This document shows positions 53,588 to 62,565 of a stretch of 64,000 nucleotides of DNA, piece after piece. The position numbers and the translations under genes are program-made. The notes beneath the pieces are model-generated. The model was not told where the DNA came from. It did no database searches and saw only the letters and a program-made list of their open reading frames with translations. How positions within the stretch are numbered: position 1 is the stretch's first letter; each line of letters starts with the position of its first letter. The stretch comes from Keratinibaculum paraultunense (GTDB lineage Bacteria; Bacillota; Clostridia; Tissierellales; Tepidimicrobiaceae): assembly GCF_016767175.1 (NCBI RefSeq), contig NZ_CP068564.1, positions 1,426,001 through 1,490,000 on the forward strand, given 5' to 3'.

Positions 53588-54313
53588 TTAAAATTTTTCC
53601 TTCAACAGACGGATTTCTTCTTTTGTTAATTCTCTATATTCTCCTGAATTTAAGGTTTCATCCAATTTCAATAAACCAATTGATATCCTTTTCAAATATA
53701 CTACTTCCATATCAATTGCTTCAAACATTCTTTTAACTTGATGATATTTCCCTTCCTTTATAGATAATTTTACCTTAGAATATGTATTAGACTCTAGTAT
53801 CTCTAAATCTGCTGGCAATGTCTTATATCCATCATCTAACACAATACCCTGTTTAAAATATTCTTTATGCTTTTCCTCTACTAAACCATATATTTCAGCA
53901 TAATAAGTTTTTTCTATCCCCTTTTTAGGAGATAATATTTCATGAGCAAATTTGCCATCATTTGTAAGTAATAAAAGACCCTCTGTATCCTTATCCAATC
54001 TTCCTACAGGAAAAGGATTAAATATCAAATATCTTTCATCTATTATATCCAATACAGTTTTATTAATTGGATCATCGGTGGACGAAACTACATCTTGCGG
54101 TTTATTCATCATAATATATATATATTTCCTATATTTTACTTCATTTCCATCAACAGTAATTATATCTTCATAAGGGTCTACTTTAAAGTCTTTTTTTATA
54201 ATTATATGATTATTTACATTAACTCTACCTTCTTTTATAATTTTTTGTACATCTTTTCTGCTACCATATCCCATATTGGATAAAATTTTATCTAACCTCT
54301 CTTTTTTTGTCAT
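53588..54313 (-). CDS. RsuA/RluB-family pseudouridine synthase
   Basis: A 241-residue rRNA pseudouridine synthase. An S4 domain (1-60: ERLDKILSNMGYGSRKDVQK) precedes the catalytic domain with PVGRLDKDTEGLLLLTNDG carrying the active-site Asp, and the RluB/RsuA motif EGKYHQVKRMFEAI. The length fits the small-subunit (RsuA) or shorter RluB group; 16S versus 23S targeting is undecided. GAGAGG-type site upstream of the ATG. Confidence 0.9.
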   Translation of the reverse strand: MTKKERLDKILSNMGYGSRKDVQKIIKEGRVNVNNHIIIKKDFKVDPYEDIITVDGNEVKYRKYIYIMMNKPQDVVSSTDDPINKTVLDIIDERYLIFNPFPVGRLDKDTEGLLLLTNDGKFAHEILSPKKGIEKTYYAEIYGLVEEKHKEYFKQGIVLDDGYKTLPADLEILESNTYSKVKLSIKEGKYHQVKRMFEAIDMEVVYLKRISIGLLKLDETLNSGEYRELTKEEIRLLKEKF

Positions 54314-54503
54314 GTAATTCTCCTCTTCTCACTCAACAAACACTTTCTATTAATTTATACTACTCACATCTACAAATATATTATATATTATATATTTATA
54401 TTATTTTTAAATTTTATAAAATAATCTGAGTATATTTTAGAAAAAACAACACAAAATAGTTATAGATATTAGCAATATCCTTAATATATAGGAGGGAATA
54501 GAA

Positions 54504-54683
54504 ATGCATAAGGAAAATAACAAAGAACCTCTAGATGGTGTAAAGTGCATAGTAAATACTTGTCAATATCATCTATTAGGAGACCAATGTGGAGCACATA
54601 AAATAGAAATTCAACCAAGAAATGCATCTACTACTGAAGAAACTGACTGTGCAACTTTTAGACCTCAAGATAGCATGGAATAG
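54504..54683 (+). CDS. DUF1540 cysteine-rich small protein
   Basis: A 59-residue protein too short for most gene finders. It reads DGVKCIVNTCQYHLLGDQC at residues 11-29 and ends ETDCATF plus six residues. Four cysteines (15, 20, 29, 49) in the C-x4-C-x8-C...C-A-T-F arrangement are diagnostic of DUF1540, probably a small metal-binding domain. AGGAGGG ribosome site 9 bases upstream. Homologues are widespread in clostridia, some linked to sporulation, but function is unknown. Its TAG stop lies within a palindromic terminator. Confidence 0.85.
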   Translation: MHKENNKEPLDGVKCIVNTCQYHLLGDQCGAHKIEIQPRNASTTEETDCATFRPQDSME

Positions 54684-54710
54684 AATAGACAGGTTAACCT
54701 GTCTATTCTA
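54681..54710. terminator. Bidirectional terminator covering two stop codons
   Basis: TAGAATAGACAGGTT and its exact complement form a perfect 30-base palindrome. The plus-strand DUF1540 stop (54681-54683) and the minus-strand ATPase stop (54705-54703) both lie inside it, so one sequence serves two genes. Confidence 0.75.
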
Positions 54711-55128
54711 TTCCTAGTTCTATGCAATTTTCCTTTAAATCATCTGGCATGTCTTCTAACATATACTCTACATTAATATAAAACTCCGTCTCAAATTTTT
54801 CCGATATCAATTCTAAATCTTCTTTCAGCCTTTTTAAATCTTCCATCTCTAAAGGAATTATTTTATATATACTATCTACATATATCTTTTCAACATCATA
54901 ATCTCTGCCAATTATTCCACATAAAAAGCCATAGAAAGATTCAATATTATTTATATTGAATTCCATGGCATTTATTAATCTTACAGCATAGTTGAGATTA
55001 AATATATGATTATCGTCTACATCAACAAAGATAATATTTCCATTACCTTCCTTAATATCTTCATTAGCTTGATCTATTAACCATTTAGTTTTTCCACTTC
55101 CCTTTGGTCCTAAAATAAATTTTACCAT
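54703..55128 (-). CDS. Small P-loop ATP-binding protein, unknown role
   Basis: A 141-residue protein with a clear Walker A at its start, FILGPKGSGKTKWLID (residues 4-19), and possible Walker-B-like strands in NIIFVDVDD and KIYVDSIYKI. It is rich in acidic residues, with no membrane segments. Too small for a helicase or ABC protein; no family recognised. GGAGGGC-type site upstream. It is convergent with the DUF1540 gene and shares its terminator. Confidence 0.7.
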   Translation of the reverse strand: MVKFILGPKGSGKTKWLIDQANEDIKEGNGNIIFVDVDDNHIFNLNYAVRLINAMEFNINNIESFYGFLCGIIGRDYDVEKIYVDSIYKIIPLEMEDLKRLKEDLELISEKFETEFYINVEYMLEDMPDDLKENCIELGIE

Positions 55129-55217
55129 ATAAAGCCCTCCTTTTTTAGTACTACATTATATTATATTATTCTACATTACTTTTCATTTTCCTCTTTTATT
55201 TTAAAATAAAATTTTTA

Positions 55218-56162
55218 TCAAAAATCCAATGCTTTCCCATTTAAGTAGTTGCATTTAACTCCTTGCTTAGTATTTCTTCTTTCCATTTCAGCAACTATTT
55301 CATCCCGTATCTTCCACCAAGATTCATTCCAATTTACAAATAAAGTATCTTTTTCTGGAGCACGGCCTATAATTCTTTGAACTACTACGTCTTCATCTAA
55401 ATATTCTAAAAAGGTAATTACCCTTTCAATATACTCTTTTTTAGATATTAAATCAATTTTCCCTTCTTTGTACATCTTTCCTAGTTTTGTCCCCTCTACA
55501 ACATATAAAGCATGAAGCTTTATTTCCTCTATATTTAGAGCAGATAATATTTTAGCATTTTCTATTACATCATACATATTATCCCAAGGAAGATTTAAAA
55601 TCAAATGAGCACAAGTCCTAATTTCATAGCTTTTATTTCTAATTACAGCATCTATAAACTCAGCTAATGTATGTCCTCTATTTATTTTTCTTAATGTATG
55701 ATAATTTGCCGTCTGCAAACCTAACTCTATAGTTATTTCTAAATTATATTTTTCTCTAACATTAGATAAATACTTTAAGTATTCATCATTTATACAATCT
55801 GGTCTAGTAGATACAGATATACCTACCACGTCTTCCACTATAGCTTCTTCTATATAACTTTTAAAATCCTCTAAAGGCATATAGGTGTTAGTAAAGGATT
55901 GAAAATAAGAGATGAATTTTTTAGCATTATATCTCTTGCTAATATAAGCCTTGTTTTTCTCTATTTGTTCTTTTACAGAATAGGTACTAGGGAGGTTTTC
56001 AAAGGAACCTCCCTCTTCCCCGCAATATATGCACCCACCAGTACTTAATTTCCCATCCCTATTGGGACAAGTTAAAGGTAAACTAATAGGTAGTTTATAT
56101 ACCTTTTCTCCAAATTTTTCTTTTAAATACTTGGAATAAGCATTATACACTGTAATATCCAT
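55218..56162 (-). CDS. Radical SAM protein of the YhcC/TIGR01212 family
   Basis: A 314-residue radical SAM enzyme. The cluster cysteines are in TCPNRDGKLSTGGCIYC, the spaced form typical of this family; SVSTRPDCINDEYLKYL, ELGLQTANYHTLRKINRGHT and HLILNLPWDNMYDVIENA are further conserved blocks. The substrate is unknown; homologues are widespread in bacteria. It lies 14 bp downstream of the M1 peptidase gene, so probably cotranscribed, without an obvious functional link. Confidence 0.88.
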   Translation of the reverse strand: MDITVYNAYSKYLKEKFGEKVYKLPISLPLTCPNRDGKLSTGGCIYCGEEGGSFENLPSTYSVKEQIEKNKAYISKRYNAKKFISYFQSFTNTYMPLEDFKSYIEEAIVEDVVGISVSTRPDCINDEYLKYLSNVREKYNLEITIELGLQTANYHTLRKINRGHTLAEFIDAVIRNKSYEIRTCAHLILNLPWDNMYDVIENAKILSALNIEEIKLHALYVVEGTKLGKMYKEGKIDLISKKEYIERVITFLEYLDEDVVVQRIIGRAPEKDTLFVNWNESWWKIRDEIVAEMERRNTKQGVKCNYLNGKALDF

Positions 56163-56176
56163 CTAATTCACCTTTT

Positions 56177-58303
56177 CTATTTGTACATTCCTTTAATTTC
56201 CACATCTTCTCTATCTATTATAAATTGGCTAGGTTCTCCCCAAGAATCTAATGGATTATATTTAAATATCATTTCATCATATAAATAAAATTTTTCCCCA
56301 TTCAATTCTTGATTAAGAACTTTTTCTTTATCTAAAAATACTATTAATACTAATCTATCTAAATTATTAGGATTTTCCATTATAAAAGTACCTTCTGCTC
56401 CTTCTCTTATTACAGAAATCCCTTTAATTTTAATAGTATCTTTAAAAATATTTATAGGTAAATATTTAGCCATTTCTTTCATTATACTGTGATTCTCTGG
56501 GTAGCCTATTAATATTAAATTTTGCTTTTTATCTTCTTTATTTAATTTATCTTCTTCAATTACTTTTATATCCATATTATAATTAAATTTAAAGCACTCT
56601 TGTATATTTAAAATGAAATTATCTACCATCATTTCATGTTCTTTTTTTACATAATTTGGTTTTACTACTATTAAATCTTCTCCTTCCAATGCTCTAAGTA
56701 TTATACTTCTTGTTATTAAACCTTTTATCTTTTCCTGTTCCTTTATATCTCTTTTATCCATTGCCTTGAAAATTTCTGCTCTTTCATTTTCATTAAGCTC
56801 TATATTTTTAGGATAATAATTTGGATCATTTACTGCCTTTTTCATTATGTTCTTAGTTTCTTTTCCTGCTATTTCTTCTATAGTATCTATTAATCCCTCA
56901 ATAGATGCGTTTTTAAAAAGATACTTTTCATAGTATTTTCTTAAAAATTTAGTAAATGTTTCTTCTCCTAATCTTTGTCTTAAATCTTCAAAAAAAGCTG
57001 GTCCCTTCTTTTGATAAATTACACTGGAATACTCATCCCAATTACCAAAATCTGCTACAGAACTATTTATAGGTGTACTCTTTTCTGGATAAAAATTAGC
57101 TCTAATTTGATAATCTACACCATTTTGATGATATTTACCATATTCTTTTTCAAAATATAATGCAGTCATAAACACAGTTAAAGATTCATCTAAAAAAGGT
57201 TCTTTAAATTCATTATTTCCTACCCCTACATACCACCATTGATGCATAGTTTCATGAACAGCTGCTTCTATAATAAAAGGGGCATATTCTTCGCTTTCAT
57301 CTTCTAAATCATAATATCTACCCATTTGAATTACTTGAGGATATTCCATAGCACCTCCAGCAAGATAAGTTTCCGCAATTTTTAATTCATCATAAGGATA
57401 TTTTCCTACAGTAGTATTCATAAATTTTACAGTTTTGGCTACTTCGTTTAATATTCTATCTGCTATGCTTTCAATAACTTTTTCTTCAGCAAAATCTTTG
57501 TCAACCATATAATAATGGCTTATCTTTATGCCATCCACTTCTTTGCTTTTTATTTTATAATTTGGACTCATAAAAATTACAAAATCTCTAACTTTCTCTG
57601 CATTAATTTCTAAAGTTTTACTTTCATTTTCTATTTTTTCTTTTGTTATGTTTCCTGTAGATGCCACCACCATATTTTTAGGAATTGTCAATTTCACATT
57701 ATAATTAGAAACATCGCTATAGTTAGATTCCCCAACAGGATGATATGGATTTTTATCCCACTTATTTGTTTTTTCATCATAAATAGATAATATAGGATAC
57801 CAATTAGTTAAAGAATATTCCTCATTTACATGATGTAAACGATGATTTCCTTCTGGAATCTTTAATTTAAATTTAATTTTTACTTTTACCTTTTCGCCTT
57901 TTTTTATAGGTTTTTCTAATATAATTTTTAGTATTTGATTGTCAGTAGTATACTTAGGTTCACTGTTGTTTATATGTACTTCTTCTATTTCTATCCATCC
58001 TTTTTCTTCTTCTTGAATTTCAGGTATTTTATCCACAAAATACATACCGCCAATTATAGGCATAGTTTCATAGGATAAATAAGAATTAGGATATAAATGA
58101 AATACAATTTCTTTTAATTCTGAATTATAGGAATTAGTAATCTCCACTAACTGTTCCCCATATATCATATGGCTTTTTGTATCTAATGTAAGATTCATAT
58201 TATATTCAGTTGGGCTATCTAAACCAATTGCAAAATTTAATTGAAAACTAGTTAAAACTATTAATAATGCTAATACAATAGATAAACTTCTCTTTTTATT
58301 CAT
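56177..58303 (-). CDS. Secreted M1-family zinc metallopeptidase
   Basis: I set the start at ATG 58303 (MNKKRSLS), behind GAGGGGGAGAG. The 708-residue protein has a signal peptide (about residues 1-26). The zinc motif HETMHQWWY is followed 18 residues later by the third ligand Glu in FLDESLTVFM, and AGGAMEYPQV replaces the classical GAMEN exopeptidase motif. An immunoglobulin-like N-terminal region precedes it. A C-terminal extension (about 530-708) is not recognised. Likely a surface or exported aminopeptidase that helps supply amino acids for fermentation. It is followed by the radical SAM gene. Confidence 0.87.
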   Translation of the reverse strand: MNKKRSLSIVLALLIVLTSFQLNFAIGLDSPTEYNMNLTLDTKSHMIYGEQLVEITNSYNSELKEIVFHLYPNSYLSYETMPIIGGMYFVDKIPEIQEEEKGWIEIEEVHINNSEPKYTTDNQILKIILEKPIKKGEKVKVKIKFKLKIPEGNHRLHHVNEEYSLTNWYPILSIYDEKTNKWDKNPYHPVGESNYSDVSNYNVKLTIPKNMVVASTGNITKEKIENESKTLEINAEKVRDFVIFMSPNYKIKSKEVDGIKISHYYMVDKDFAEEKVIESIADRILNEVAKTVKFMNTTVGKYPYDELKIAETYLAGGAMEYPQVIQMGRYYDLEDESEEYAPFIIEAAVHETMHQWWYVGVGNNEFKEPFLDESLTVFMTALYFEKEYGKYHQNGVDYQIRANFYPEKSTPINSSVADFGNWDEYSSVIYQKKGPAFFEDLRQRLGEETFTKFLRKYYEKYLFKNASIEGLIDTIEEIAGKETKNIMKKAVNDPNYYPKNIELNENERAEIFKAMDKRDIKEQEKIKGLITRSIILRALEGEDLIVVKPNYVKKEHEMMVDNFILNIQECFKFNYNMDIKVIEEDKLNKEDKKQNLILIGYPENHSIMKEMAKYLPINIFKDTIKIKGISVIREGAEGTFIMENPNNLDRLVLIVFLDKEKVLNQELNGEKFYLYDEMIFKYNPLDSWGEPSQFIIDREDVEIKGMYK

Positions 58304-58362
58304 GACTCTCCCCCTCATATTTATTTAGAAAAGCTAAAATATTTTAGTTTCCTATCATTTAT

Positions 58363-59193
58363 TTATAATTTTAATATCCTTCTTAATTCAAAAGCTACTC
58401 CTGCTTGATTATTGTCCTTTTTAGTTATTATATCTGCTACTTCTTTTACCTGTTGGCTAGCGTTTTTCATTGCAATTCCACATCCTGCATTTTTTATCAT
58501 CTGAGCATCATTGTTATCGTCTCCTATTGCAATAATTTCCTCAGGAGATATTCCCTTTTTCTGAGCATATTCTTTTAAGCTTAACCACTTATTTCCTAAT
58601 GGATTCATAATCTCTAAAAGAGCCTCTGCATTTTGAATATTTTCCATTATATGAGAACTATATCTATTAGGGTATTTTTTATTAATATCCAAATAAAAAT
58701 CCTCTAAAATATCCTTATCTCCTACAAATATTACTGCCAATATGTCATCATCTAATTCTAAATAGTTTTCTACAATTTTATATCTTTTCTCATGAGGAGA
58801 TATATAGTTACTATATACACTATTATTTTCTTTCATTTCAATTACCATATCATATCCATCTTCGTACCTATCTACATGGAGTATAGGATTAAGACCTCTT
58901 TTTTTGCTTTCTTCTATTAAAATCTTGAAGTCGTCTAAGTTCAAGCATTTTTTGATTAATATTTCATCATTTGAAATATATCTCACTATATTACCATTAT
59001 TTGCAAGTACAACTAAAGATCTATCTATATCTTTCAAAAACTGCTTTGCTGACCAATATCTTCTCCCTGTAGCAATTACTACTTCATATCCTCTATCTAT
59101 AAGTTTATTGATTAAATCTATATTTTCTTTTGGAATATTTTTATCATCATCTAACAAAGTCCCATCTAAATCTATGGCAACTAATTTATACAT
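58363..59193 (-). CDS. Cof-type HAD phosphatase
   Basis: A 276-residue haloacid-dehalogenase phosphatase of the Cof (C2B cap) type. ATG 59193 (MYKLVAIDLDGTLLDD) is 9 bases after GAGGTG; an in-frame GTG at 59205 overlaps that site. Motif I is DLDGT, motif II is VVIATGR, motif III the Lys in NKWLSLKEY, and motif IV is IAIGDDNNDAQMI. Substrates of this group are sugar phosphates or flavin/pyridoxal phosphates and cannot be assigned here. Between the M18 and M1 peptidase genes. Confidence 0.88.
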   Translation of the reverse strand: MYKLVAIDLDGTLLDDDKNIPKENIDLINKLIDRGYEVVIATGRRYWSAKQFLKDIDRSLVVLANNGNIVRYISNDEILIKKCLNLDDFKILIEESKKRGLNPILHVDRYEDGYDMVIEMKENNSVYSNYISPHEKRYKIVENYLELDDDILAVIFVGDKDILEDFYLDINKKYPNRYSSHIMENIQNAEALLEIMNPLGNKWLSLKEYAQKKGISPEEIIAIGDDNNDAQMIKNAGCGIAMKNASQQVKEVADIITKKDNNQAGVAFELRRILKL

Positions 59194-59222
59194 TATGGCT
59201 ATCACCTCATATGCTACTTTAT

Positions 59223-60527
59223 TTATACGCTATAAAATTCTTTAAATGTTCTATATACATAATGATGATCTAATACTCCTCCTAATTCTCTAATGGAGTG
59301 CATAGCAAGTATTGGATTTCCAATATCTACTGAAGGAATATCCAATTGAGTTGAAGAAATAGGTCCTATAGTTGAACCTCCTCTTTCATCAGATCTATTA
59401 ACAAATTTCTGTACTGGTACTTTTATGGATTTACATATCCCTTCATATATTGCTGATGATAAACTATCAGTAGTATATGATTGACTAGCAGATATCTTTA
59501 TAGTAGGTCCTCCATTTATTATAGGTCTATTGGTAGGATCCTGTTTATCTGTGTAATTAGGATGCAAAGCATGAGCCATATCTGCAGAAATTAAAAAAGA
59601 TTTAGATAAAGCCCTGTAATAGTCTTCTTTGTCTTTACCTAAAGATAAAGCTATTCTTTCCAATATTGTTCTCAGCATTGGACTAGCTGCACCTTGTTTA
59701 GTGGCACTTCCTACCTCTTCATTGTCAAAACAAACTAATACATTAGTAGCCTGAGAAACTTTGCTGTTTACAAAACCATATAATCCTGCATGAACCATAG
59801 CTAAATCATCTAATCTACCTATAGATATAAATTCCTCATTAAGACCTACTAAAAAACCTTCTTCTGTATTATATAAAAATAATTCAAAATCCAATATATC
59901 TTCTACTTTTTTAATATCCAATCTTTCAGCTATCAACTTCAATAAAAAATTATCCTTTTTAAATTTATCATCTATAATCGCTAACAAGGGTAAAGTATCA
60001 ATTTGAGGATTTATCTTTATACCTTCATTTATTTTTCTATTCATATGAATAGCTAAATTAGGTATAATCATCAATGGCTCTTTAAAATCAACTAGCTTTT
60101 CTTCAGGATTTAAAGGGTTATCTGCCTTTATAGAAACCCTTCCCGCTAATGATAATGGTCTATCAAACCAAGTATTTAATATAGGACCTCCATATACTTC
60201 AGTATTTAATTTTAAATATTTATCTTCTACAACCATCTCAGGATTAGGTTTAATCCTAAAACATGGTGCATCTGTATGGGCTCCTATTAATCTAAAGCCT
60301 TCCTGTTCAATCTCTCCCTTACCTATTTCAAACGCTATAATAGCTGATTTATTTTTTATTATGTAATATTTACCTTCTTTTTCTAAATTCCATACTTCTT
60401 CCAATTTAATTTCATTAAATCCATTATCCTGCAAAATTTCCTCTACGCTTTTTACAACATGAAAAGAACTAGGACTTTGTTGTATAAAATTTATTAAGGA
60501 TTTTGCAAATTCTTTTTCCTTATTCAT
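59223..60527 (-). CDS. M18-family aminopeptidase
   Basis: A 434-residue dinuclear zinc aminopeptidase. The start is placed at ATG 60527 (MNKEKEFAKS), with AAAGGAT upstream; 13 upstream in-frame residues lack family similarity. Conserved parts are GAHTDAPCFRIKP (first metal ligands), GGPILNTWFDRPLS, IGRLDDLAMVHAG, VCFDNEEVGSAT (catalytic Glu) and SADMAHALHPNY. It probably cleaves N-terminal residues from peptides in the cytoplasm, consistent with an amino-acid-fermenting lifestyle. Confidence 0.9.
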   Translation of the reverse strand: MNKEKEFAKSLINFIQQSPSSFHVVKSVEEILQDNGFNEIKLEEVWNLEKEGKYYIIKNKSAIIAFEIGKGEIEQEGFRLIGAHTDAPCFRIKPNPEMVVEDKYLKLNTEVYGGPILNTWFDRPLSLAGRVSIKADNPLNPEEKLVDFKEPLMIIPNLAIHMNRKINEGIKINPQIDTLPLLAIIDDKFKKDNFLLKLIAERLDIKKVEDILDFELFLYNTEEGFLVGLNEEFISIGRLDDLAMVHAGLYGFVNSKVSQATNVLVCFDNEEVGSATKQGAASPMLRTILERIALSLGKDKEDYYRALSKSFLISADMAHALHPNYTDKQDPTNRPIINGGPTIKISASQSYTTDSLSSAIYEGICKSIKVPVQKFVNRSDERGGSTIGPISSTQLDIPSVDIGNPILAMHSIRELGGVLDHHYVYRTFKEFYSV

Positions 60528-60589
60528 CACATTATCATCCTTTCTTATTTTCCATATATAAAACAATCATACTAATAGTATATCTTTAC

Positions 60590-60624
60590 AAAAAGAATAC
60601 TTCAACTTAATAGTTGAAGTATTC
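60590..60624. terminator. Terminator after the DUF1292 gene
   Basis: GAATACTTCAACT (60595-60607) and AGTTGAAGTATTC (60612-60624) form a 13-bp stem with a 4-base loop. On the minus strand TTTTTG follows, 10 bp after the DUF1292 stop. Confidence 0.8.
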
Positions 60625-60633
60625 TTTATAGAT

Positions 60634-61005
60634 TTATTTCTCATCTTCATCTTCAAATTCTTCATCATCGTCAACCAAAAAGTCGTAATCCTCTTCATCA
60701 TCAAGAAAATCTAAATCCTTTTCTTCAAACAATTCATAAAAAGCTTCAGAAACTATTTCAAATTCTTCTTCATCTTCTATATTTATCAATTGAAATCCCT
60801 CATCATCTTCTTCAAATCCATATATAAATATTTCATCTTCACCTATAGGAACTAAAGCTATATATTCATAATCCTCTACTTCAAACGTTCCTAAAACTGC
60901 ACACTCTAATTCTGTACCATCTTCTAGTGTAAGATAGATAATATCCATTTCATCAATGTGTTCATGATCTTCACAACCACAATTTTCATTATGCTTTTTA
61001 TCCAT
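60634..61005 (-). CDS. DUF1292 (YrzB-like) acidic protein
   Basis: A 123-residue protein starting at ATG 61005, 7 bases behind AAAGGAGA; an ATG two codons upstream is too close to that site. The central DUF1292 region reads IYLTLEDGTELECAVLGTF and IALVPIGEDEIFIYGFEEDD. The last 35 residues are almost entirely Asp/Glu. The short N-terminal CGCEDHEH cluster could bind metal. Function unknown; homologues usually sit near alaS/yrrK, which are absent here. Confidence 0.88.
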   Translation of the reverse strand: MDKKHNENCGCEDHEHIDEMDIIYLTLEDGTELECAVLGTFEVEDYEYIALVPIGEDEIFIYGFEEDDEGFQLINIEDEEEFEIVSEAFYELFEEKDLDFLDDEEDYDFLVDDDEEFEDEDEK

Positions 61006-61160
61006 AATCATTCTCCTTTACCAAATATTTTTATATACCATATGCTAATAATATACTATTTTATTATAGAAGTATACATGATTATTAAAATTTTTTAATT
61101 AAAATTTTTGCTGATTCTATTTTCAATTAGCTTTTATCAAATAGTTTTAATCTTCCAATT

Positions 61161-62546
61161 TTATTCCCATCTAATTACCTTGCCATTTTTTATTTTATAT
61201 ATCATAAAATTGTCGTTGCCAAAAACATCTACATATCTAATAAATATCTTTTGGTCTTCTTTAACCTTATCAATTTTTATATAAATGATAGAATCTAAAT
61301 TCCTTTTATTATTTCTATAGTATTGCCATCTTAAATTTGGTAAATTGTCTTTATAATTTGGATCAATGCCAATAAAGTCCAATAGGGATAAGGAGTTTTT
61401 TGTTAATATCTCATTTATAAGTTCTCTATCTTTGTCTTTAATATTAATTTTATTTAAATCTATTTCATATCTATCCAGTTCTATCTTTAAACATTTAATG
61501 CCATTATCGTTTTCAAGTATTATTTCATTTAAATATAGTTTCCCTGCTCTTTCATCCCTTATATTAGGTTTATATATATAAAATGGAGTAGAATTGTTTT
61601 CAATTAATCTTTTTGCTATAGTCAATGAAGATAAGCTTCCTATATCTGACATTATCCACCTTCTATTTAATTTTTCTGCCACCACTCCAGTGGTTCCACT
61701 GCCTGCAAAAAAGTCCGCTATTAAAGAATCTTCATCAGAAGATGTTAATATTATTCTTTCCAATAGTTTTTCTGGCTTTTGAGTATCATAGCCTACCCTT
61801 TCTTTAGAGGTTCTACCTACCATATCTATTTGCCATACATCTTTTAAATTGACTAAGGTATACCAACCTAATTCATCTTTATATTCTTTAACTCCTTTAA
61901 ACTTATAGGGTTTAAATCCTCTATTATAAGATTTTTCCTTTTGAGGATTAAATATATACTCCTTTCCCTTTGTGTATACTAATATGGTATCATGTTTTTT
62001 AGAATAATATCGTTTACTTGCTCCTCCAGATTTATAAGCCCATATGATTTCATTTAAAAAATTCTCTCCCCCAAATATCTGATCCATTATAATTTTTATG
62101 TAATGGACAGTCCTGTAGTCTAGATGGACGTACAGGGTTCCCTTTTCACTTAATAGTTCTTTCATCAAAAAAAGTCTAGTACATAACATTTTAAGGTAGG
62201 AAAAAAATCCTTCTTCCCAAGTATCATCATAGGCAAAATGTTCTATTATATCCTCTTCTTCATCATGGTATAAAAATATTTTACCTTTATATTTGGTTTT
62301 AGTGAAAAAGGGTGGATCTATATATATCAAATCTATTTTTCCCTTATACCCTTCTTCTAATAACTTTTTCATTACTATAAAATTATCTCCTTGATAAAAT
62401 TGGTTATAAGTGGATTCATCCTTTTTAAAATTGGGGCAGATCTTTTCCTTTTGATGGAAGATATCCACATAGGGTTTAGTTAAAAAATTCTTAGACTCCC
62501 TTTTTCCAATATCAATAACTTCAGATAATTTCTCTATTGTTAGCAT
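61161..62546 (-). CDS. Beta-class DNA (adenine/cytosine-N4) methyltransferase, orphan
   Basis: Start at ATG 62546 (MLTIEKLSEV), behind GAAGGAGA; upstream in-frame codons belong to the end of nrdJ in another frame. The 461-residue protein has motif IV LIYIDPPF (catalytic DPPF at 77-80) before motif I DFFAGSGTTG (about 278-287), the beta-class order seen in Mod subunits of type III systems. A variable region between (GYDTQKPEKLLERII precedes motif I) probably recognises the target. There is no restriction (res) gene in the window, so it is either solitary or a repurposed regulator. It starts 19 bp after nrdJ and may be cotranscribed. Confidence 0.85.
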   Translation of the reverse strand: MLTIEKLSEVIDIGKRESKNFLTKPYVDIFHQKEKICPNFKKDESTYNQFYQGDNFIVMKKLLEEGYKGKIDLIYIDPPFFTKTKYKGKIFLYHDEEEDIIEHFAYDDTWEEGFFSYLKMLCTRLFLMKELLSEKGTLYVHLDYRTVHYIKIIMDQIFGGENFLNEIIWAYKSGGASKRYYSKKHDTILVYTKGKEYIFNPQKEKSYNRGFKPYKFKGVKEYKDELGWYTLVNLKDVWQIDMVGRTSKERVGYDTQKPEKLLERIILTSSDEDSLIADFFAGSGTTGVVAEKLNRRWIMSDIGSLSSLTIAKRLIENNSTPFYIYKPNIRDERAGKLYLNEIILENDNGIKCLKIELDRYEIDLNKINIKDKDRELINEILTKNSLSLLDFIGIDPNYKDNLPNLRWQYYRNNKRNLDSIIYIKIDKVKEDQKIFIRYVDVFGNDNFMIYKIKNGKVIRWE

Positions 62547-62565
62547 TATAATCTCCTTCAAAAGC

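Noticed and set aside
54370-54412. AT-rich run with overlapping TATAT palindromes as a possible origin or integration site
   Set aside because: It has no DnaA boxes, no direct repeats and no integrase nearby; AT-rich spacers are normal here.
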